From assembly GCA_003427395.1 (NCBI GenBank), contig BFEA01000242.1:939228-1003227 (forward strand): DNA of 64,000 nucleotides, written 5' to 3'. The notes below the pieces were generated by a model. The model ran no database searches, was not told the origin of the DNA, and was given only the letters and a program-made list of their open reading frames with translations. Source of the stretch: Chara braunii (lineage: Eukaryota > Streptophyta > Charophyceae > Charales > Characeae). Below, one piece after another: positions 62,043 through 64,000 of the stretch (its first letter is position 1; each line of letters opens with the position of its first letter). The position numbers were made by a program, and so were the translations under genes.

Positions 62043-62080
62043 GTCAGTGTACGAGCTGCCTGTAGCGTTTCGAAAGACTG

Positions 62081-62191
62081 CTACCGTCGTCACCGGAATA
62101 TAACGCCCGGTCATTATAGCTGTATTTGGGGCATTTGTCACTCCAGATGCAGCGATAATGACCGGGCGTTCTATTCGGGTGAAGACGGTAG
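62081..62191. mobile_element. MITE-A, 111 bp, very regular
   Basis: CTACCGTCGTCACCGGAATA / TATTCGGGTGAAGACGGTAG ends and perfect inner arms ACGCCCGGTCATTATAGCTG / the inverse with GCGATAATGACCGGGCGT. Close to the e28 donor. Confidence 0.94.
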
Positions 62192-62721
62192 CACGTGGAG
62201 CCAGGTTTCAAGGGCTGGCCTTTTTGTGAGCCTGAACCCTCTGTTTCTGCTAGAGCTGTCATGCAGTCCTTGATCATTGCAGCTTAGGGAAGACGATGTC
62301 TGCTTAAATGGTCATCGCAATTATCAGATGTCTCTGGCTGGCCCCATCTGCCTGTTGCATGCCTTTTCACTGGATGTTGGACTCTTGACCTCTCCCTCGT
62401 TCGCCCCCCTTGTTCTTTTACGATATTCCTATTCTTATCCTCACCATCCTCTCTTGTTCCTCCATGCCATCCTTCATTAACATCGACTGCTCGGTTAACT
62501 TACCTGATTCCAGGTCATCACCAACCTTTCAACCTCGTTGGATGTTGAAGTCTTTGCCTCTCCGTCCTCTTTCCCCCCTCTTGCGCGTTTATGATAGTCC
62601 TATAATACCTGCCATCTTCCTTGTCGTCCGTCATCAACATCGACTGCTGGGTTAACCAAACTGGTTCCTTGTCATCACCAATCCTTCAACCCCTCTAGCC
62701 TTTTTTTCTGCAAAGAAAATT

Positions 62722-62722
62722 C

Positions 62723-62795
<73 letters not shown>
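62722..62795. repeat. (TC)n(TG)n microsatellite
   Basis: About 18 TC then 17 TG units. Confidence 0.97.
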
Positions 62796-62796
<1 letters not shown>

Positions 62797-62964
62797 CGCC
62801 AATGCCTCAAAGTAGACGGGGGATAAAAAAACTGTGCCATGTTGCACAGCCACATGTTGCGACCCTCCCCCCTTTCCCCTCTCCTCATTACTCTCACGTC
62901 CCAACACCTCAAGCAATCTGAAGCTTTACCAATAACCCCCTACGCGTTTTTTATGCGCCCCCGA

Positions 62965-63125
62965 TTCGTGGTCATCACCCCCTTTGAGCCCTGATGACCA
63001 GGCTCAACTTCAGCACCCCTCGTTCCTGGTCATCACCCCCTTTGACCCCTGATGACCAGGATCGACTCAAGCAACCCTGCTTCCTTAAGCACCCCTGATT
63101 CCTGGTCATCACCCCCTTTGACTCC
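62965..63125. repeat. ~58-70-bp tandem repeat, three units
   Basis: GGTCATCACCCCCTTTGA followed by CCCTGATGACCAGG occurs three times (the last truncated). Confidence 0.9.
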
Positions 63126-63637
63126 TTTAGCCTCTTTCGGCAAACAGAAGTCCGCTCCCTATGTCCACCTCCCCCAACCCCAAGCGAGCTTTCCAGCTTG
63201 TCTAACTGTTAAAGGACCAGAACCTCGGAGCTCCAAAATTCTGGATTGGCTCCGTTTCAACTCTAAAGTCTGCCTGGGTGATGAACTGGATGTGTAACAT
63301 CTATGAAACTCCTTTGATGCAACCCCTTCCTTCCCAGCTTCTCCACCTCCTCACGCTGTTCTGGAGGACTGCTGATCACTGCTGCCAGCTCCCCCATTTT
63401 ATACTCTGATCTAGTAAATGGAGGATCCAAGTATGCAGCGGAGGCGAACTCGTATGGACCCATTATACTGCCGTTGCGGAGGACTGCTGATCACTGCTGC
63501 CAGCTCCCCCACCTCTAATCTGAGTACCCCAACCTGGTCAGCTTCGTATTGCGCACCTGGCTTCACCTCGTTCTCTCCACCCTTGCTAGAGCTTTTCATG
63601 GCATCTTGTCTACCTTATCCTCAGGCAGCGAAGCTGA

Positions 63638-63690
63638 CTAGCGGAAATAGGATTTGAACCCTTAGTTTTTTGCCAAGGCTATACGTTTAC
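63638..63690 (-). pseudogene. tRNA-like 3' end
   Basis: The minus strand ends GGGTTCAAATCCTATTTCCG then CT, a T arm with B box and an acceptor-like strand. Upstream (GCCTTGGCAAAAAACTAAG) does not form a clear anticodon arm. Possibly a decayed organelle tRNA. Confidence 0.3.
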
Positions 63691-64000
63691 GCTGTAATCC
63701 TGTGACATTCATGATGACTGGGTGTGGCAAAGAAGTTGGGTCATTTTCAGCCAAGTCCCTGTCGTGAGTGCGCTTTGGCCTTGTACCCGGGACGGAAAGG
63801 TCAGTGGTAGCTGATCAACAAAAAAGAAGTTATGAAAATCTGATGCTGCATGACGAGTGCTAGTTGCACTTGTGCATTTTGCCAACGAAGGTTAGCCATT
63901 TTAAACGAGAGGCGCCATTGCGAGTTTCACTTTTGGTCATGTACATCGGACATGAAGGTAAGTGGTACCTGATGGAAGTCGTTGATGGATGGAGGGGGGC

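Larger units (their letters stand above)
58349..60537. other. Intron 26 (2189 nt)
   Basis: Holds family-E sequence (58430-58620), a U6 retropseudogene, a short MITE-A (58891-58979), an inverted-repeat element (59027-59160), a GT/GA microsatellite, a ~50-bp tandem array (59790-60000) and half a MITE-A joined to a family-B end (60221-60330). Confidence 0.8.
62043..64000. other. 3' region after the last recognised exon
   Basis: Contains the MITE-A, a ~160-bp duplication (62466-62695; CATCGACTGCT-GGTTAAC twice), a TC/TG microsatellite, a GATGACCAGG repeat and a tRNA-like 3' end. No terminal exon (expected W-D-like, then PPVKDKLSKY-like) or polyadenylation signal could be assigned. Confidence 0.6.

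Noticed and set aside
59213-59859. 136-169-codon His/Thr-rich frames
   Set aside because: Translation of the GT/GA microsatellite.
62281-62300. Short terminal exon LREDD
   Set aside because: The acceptor is good but no donor or stop fits the family, and similarity to LRNGAW covers only two residues.
1-64000. CRISPR array, operon or prokaryotic mobile element
   Set aside because: Repeats are tandem or dispersed without regular unique spacers; the spliced gene and MITEs show eukaryotic nuclear DNA.

Overview
The window is eukaryotic nuclear DNA from a large, repeat-rich genome. Its one recognisable protein-coding gene is a plus-strand importin-beta family gene, transportin-1 (karyopherin beta-2; TRN1 in plants, TNPO1 in animals). 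I could place 28 exons, from 4241 to 62042. They join without a frameshift or stop into 808 codons. The family is about 890 residues long, so roughly 60 N-terminal and 25 C-terminal residues are missing; they lie outside the window or in exons I could not recognise. All introns are GT-AG, and 25 of 27 junctions fall between codons.

The protein is closest to the plant form: it has [26 protein letters not shown], a [17 protein letters not shown]-like stretch and the plant-type [10 protein letters not shown] segment. Together with organelle DNA inserts (mitochondrial-type LSU rRNA and trnK, plastid-type 16S rRNA) and kilobase introns full of small transposons, this suggests a green streptophyte, perhaps a charophyte alga such as Chara. 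The species is an inference.

Layout. 1-4240: no recognised coding exon; minisatellites, a U6 snRNA retropseudogene, a mitochondrial-type 23S fragment, and a small tandem repeat with a hammerhead-ribozyme-like core. 4241-26125: exons e1-e9 (N-terminal arch, HEAT repeats), with introns up to 5.6 kb made largely of degenerate tandem duplications. 29596-32946: e10-e12, including a 27-nt microexon, encoding the acidic loop and what follows. 35163-40963: e13-e18, central HEAT repeats. 45449-62042: e19-e28, the C-terminal cargo-binding arch. 62043-64000: a palindromic MITE and tandem repeats, with no certain terminal exon.

Mobile DNA in the introns includes about a dozen copies of a palindromic element of about 111 bp (MITE-A), a second MITE group ending in TTTAAACCAC-like repeats, two non-autonomous hAT-like elements with 8-bp target duplications, a solo-LTR candidate, several U6 pseudogenes, and many local duplications, some of which span splice sites. 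A 160-base N gap (56049-56208) lies inside a 160-bp tandem array. No CRISPR array, operon, prokaryotic gene or viral gene was seen, and no intact transposase or reverse transcriptase.
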